From: an uncultured Erysipelotrichaceae bacterium
GTDB lineage: Bacteria > Bacillota_I > Bacilli_A > RFN20 > CAG-826
DNA length: 64,000 nucleotides
Direction of reading: 5' to 3'
NCBI GenBank assembly: GCA_902802905.1
Contig: CADCNT010000001.1
Span: 62,001 to 126,000, forward strand
Of the stretch, positions 63,905 through 64,000 are shown in pieces. Both the position numbers and the translations under genes were made by a program. Positions within the stretch are counted from its first letter, which is position 1, and the number at the start of each line of letters is the position of its first letter. The notes under the pieces are model-generated. The model was not told where the DNA came from, did no database searches, and saw only the letters and a program-made list of their open reading frames with translations.

Positions 63905-64000
63905 ATGAGATCGACATTAGAAAAAGGCGTATTAACAATTTACTTAGAAGGTGAACTTAATTCCTATAGTGCTGAACCTATGGGGAAAGAAATCGACCAA
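63905..64000 (+). CDS. STAS-domain protein, N-terminal part
   Basis: The first 32 codons of a gene cut by the window end. GVLTIYLEGELNSYSAEPMG has the strand-loop-helix start of a SpoIIAA/RsbV STAS domain (compare ALIFALSGRLDTITSQ in the NRPS-operon protein). GAGG lies upstream. A second partner-switching system may begin here. Confidence 0.65.
   Translation, partial: MRSTLEKGVLTIYLEGELNSYSAEPMGKEIDQ

Noticed and set aside
1-64000. CRISPR arrays, insertion sequences, prophage genes
   Set aside because: No regular spaced repeats, transposase or integrase motifs, or phage structural genes were seen in reading the window.

Overview
The window is about 64 kb of AT-rich DNA that uses the standard code: TGA is a working stop in ATGA junctions, for example 23977-23980, 31197-31200 and 50591-50594. 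The gene set and local gene orders point to Bacillota, class Bacilli: Spx, RNase J, YlbF-RsmD-CoaD, and a trpS-spx-CYTH-nadK neighbourhood that looks like a compressed version of the Bacillus subtilis region. A MalK-type ATPase with a long helical insertion, very short leaders and many translationally coupled genes suggest an uncultured, Mollicutes-allied gut lineage. That placement is inference; no rRNA is present to confirm it.

Region 1 (1-20.2 kb) is a carbohydrate locus. The secreted or anchored proteins are a phosphoesterase, a GH16 endo-glycanase, a sibling of the GH16 C-terminal half, and an Ig-like lipoprotein. The cytoplasmic proteins are a sugar-ABC ATPase, an N-acetylhexosamine-1-kinase-like enzyme, GH20, a phosphohexomutase, a GH94 phosphorylase, a PIG-L deacetylase and a ROK regulator. 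Together they resemble a phosphorolytic route for chitobiose-like or host N-acetylhexosamine glycans. Four promoters share an A/T-rich box just upstream of -35, and an inverted copy lies in the GH94 leader, which suggests a regulon.

Region 2 (20.2-35.4 kb) holds an uncharacterised membrane-protein pair and then the most striking system in the window, a six-gene run. It encodes a flippase-glycosyltransferase fusion, a Sfp-type phosphopantetheinyl transferase, a 2407-residue NRPS (C-A-T-C-A-T-reductase), a MATE exporter fused to an RsbW/SpoIIAB-like ATPase domain, a STAS anti-anti-sigma-like protein, and a membrane PP2C phosphatase carrying its own HATPase domain. The NRPS should release a dipeptide aldehyde or alcohol, possibly N-acylated. 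The last three genes form a complete partner-switching module with no sigma factor visible, so the exporter itself may be the regulated output.

Region 3 (35.5-47.5 kb) is mixed accessory content: a CstA transporter, GH13, GT2, an acyltransferase, a Fic protein with an N-terminal HTH and a dyad in its own promoter, a MacB-type ABC exporter, and a YwaF-like membrane protein.

Region 4 (47.5-64 kb) is mostly housekeeping: tRNA-Ser(GGA), an RluD-type synthase, a phosphoglucomutase, gpsA, trpS, spx, CYTH, nadK with a 45-codon membrane ORF, maf, rnjA, def, ylbF, rsmD, coaD, a membrane thioredoxin-like protein, YitT, a His/Asp-rich COG0523 metallochaperone under a FUR-like dyad, pyk, and the start of another STAS protein. 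I see no CRISPR array, insertion sequence, prophage or rRNA.
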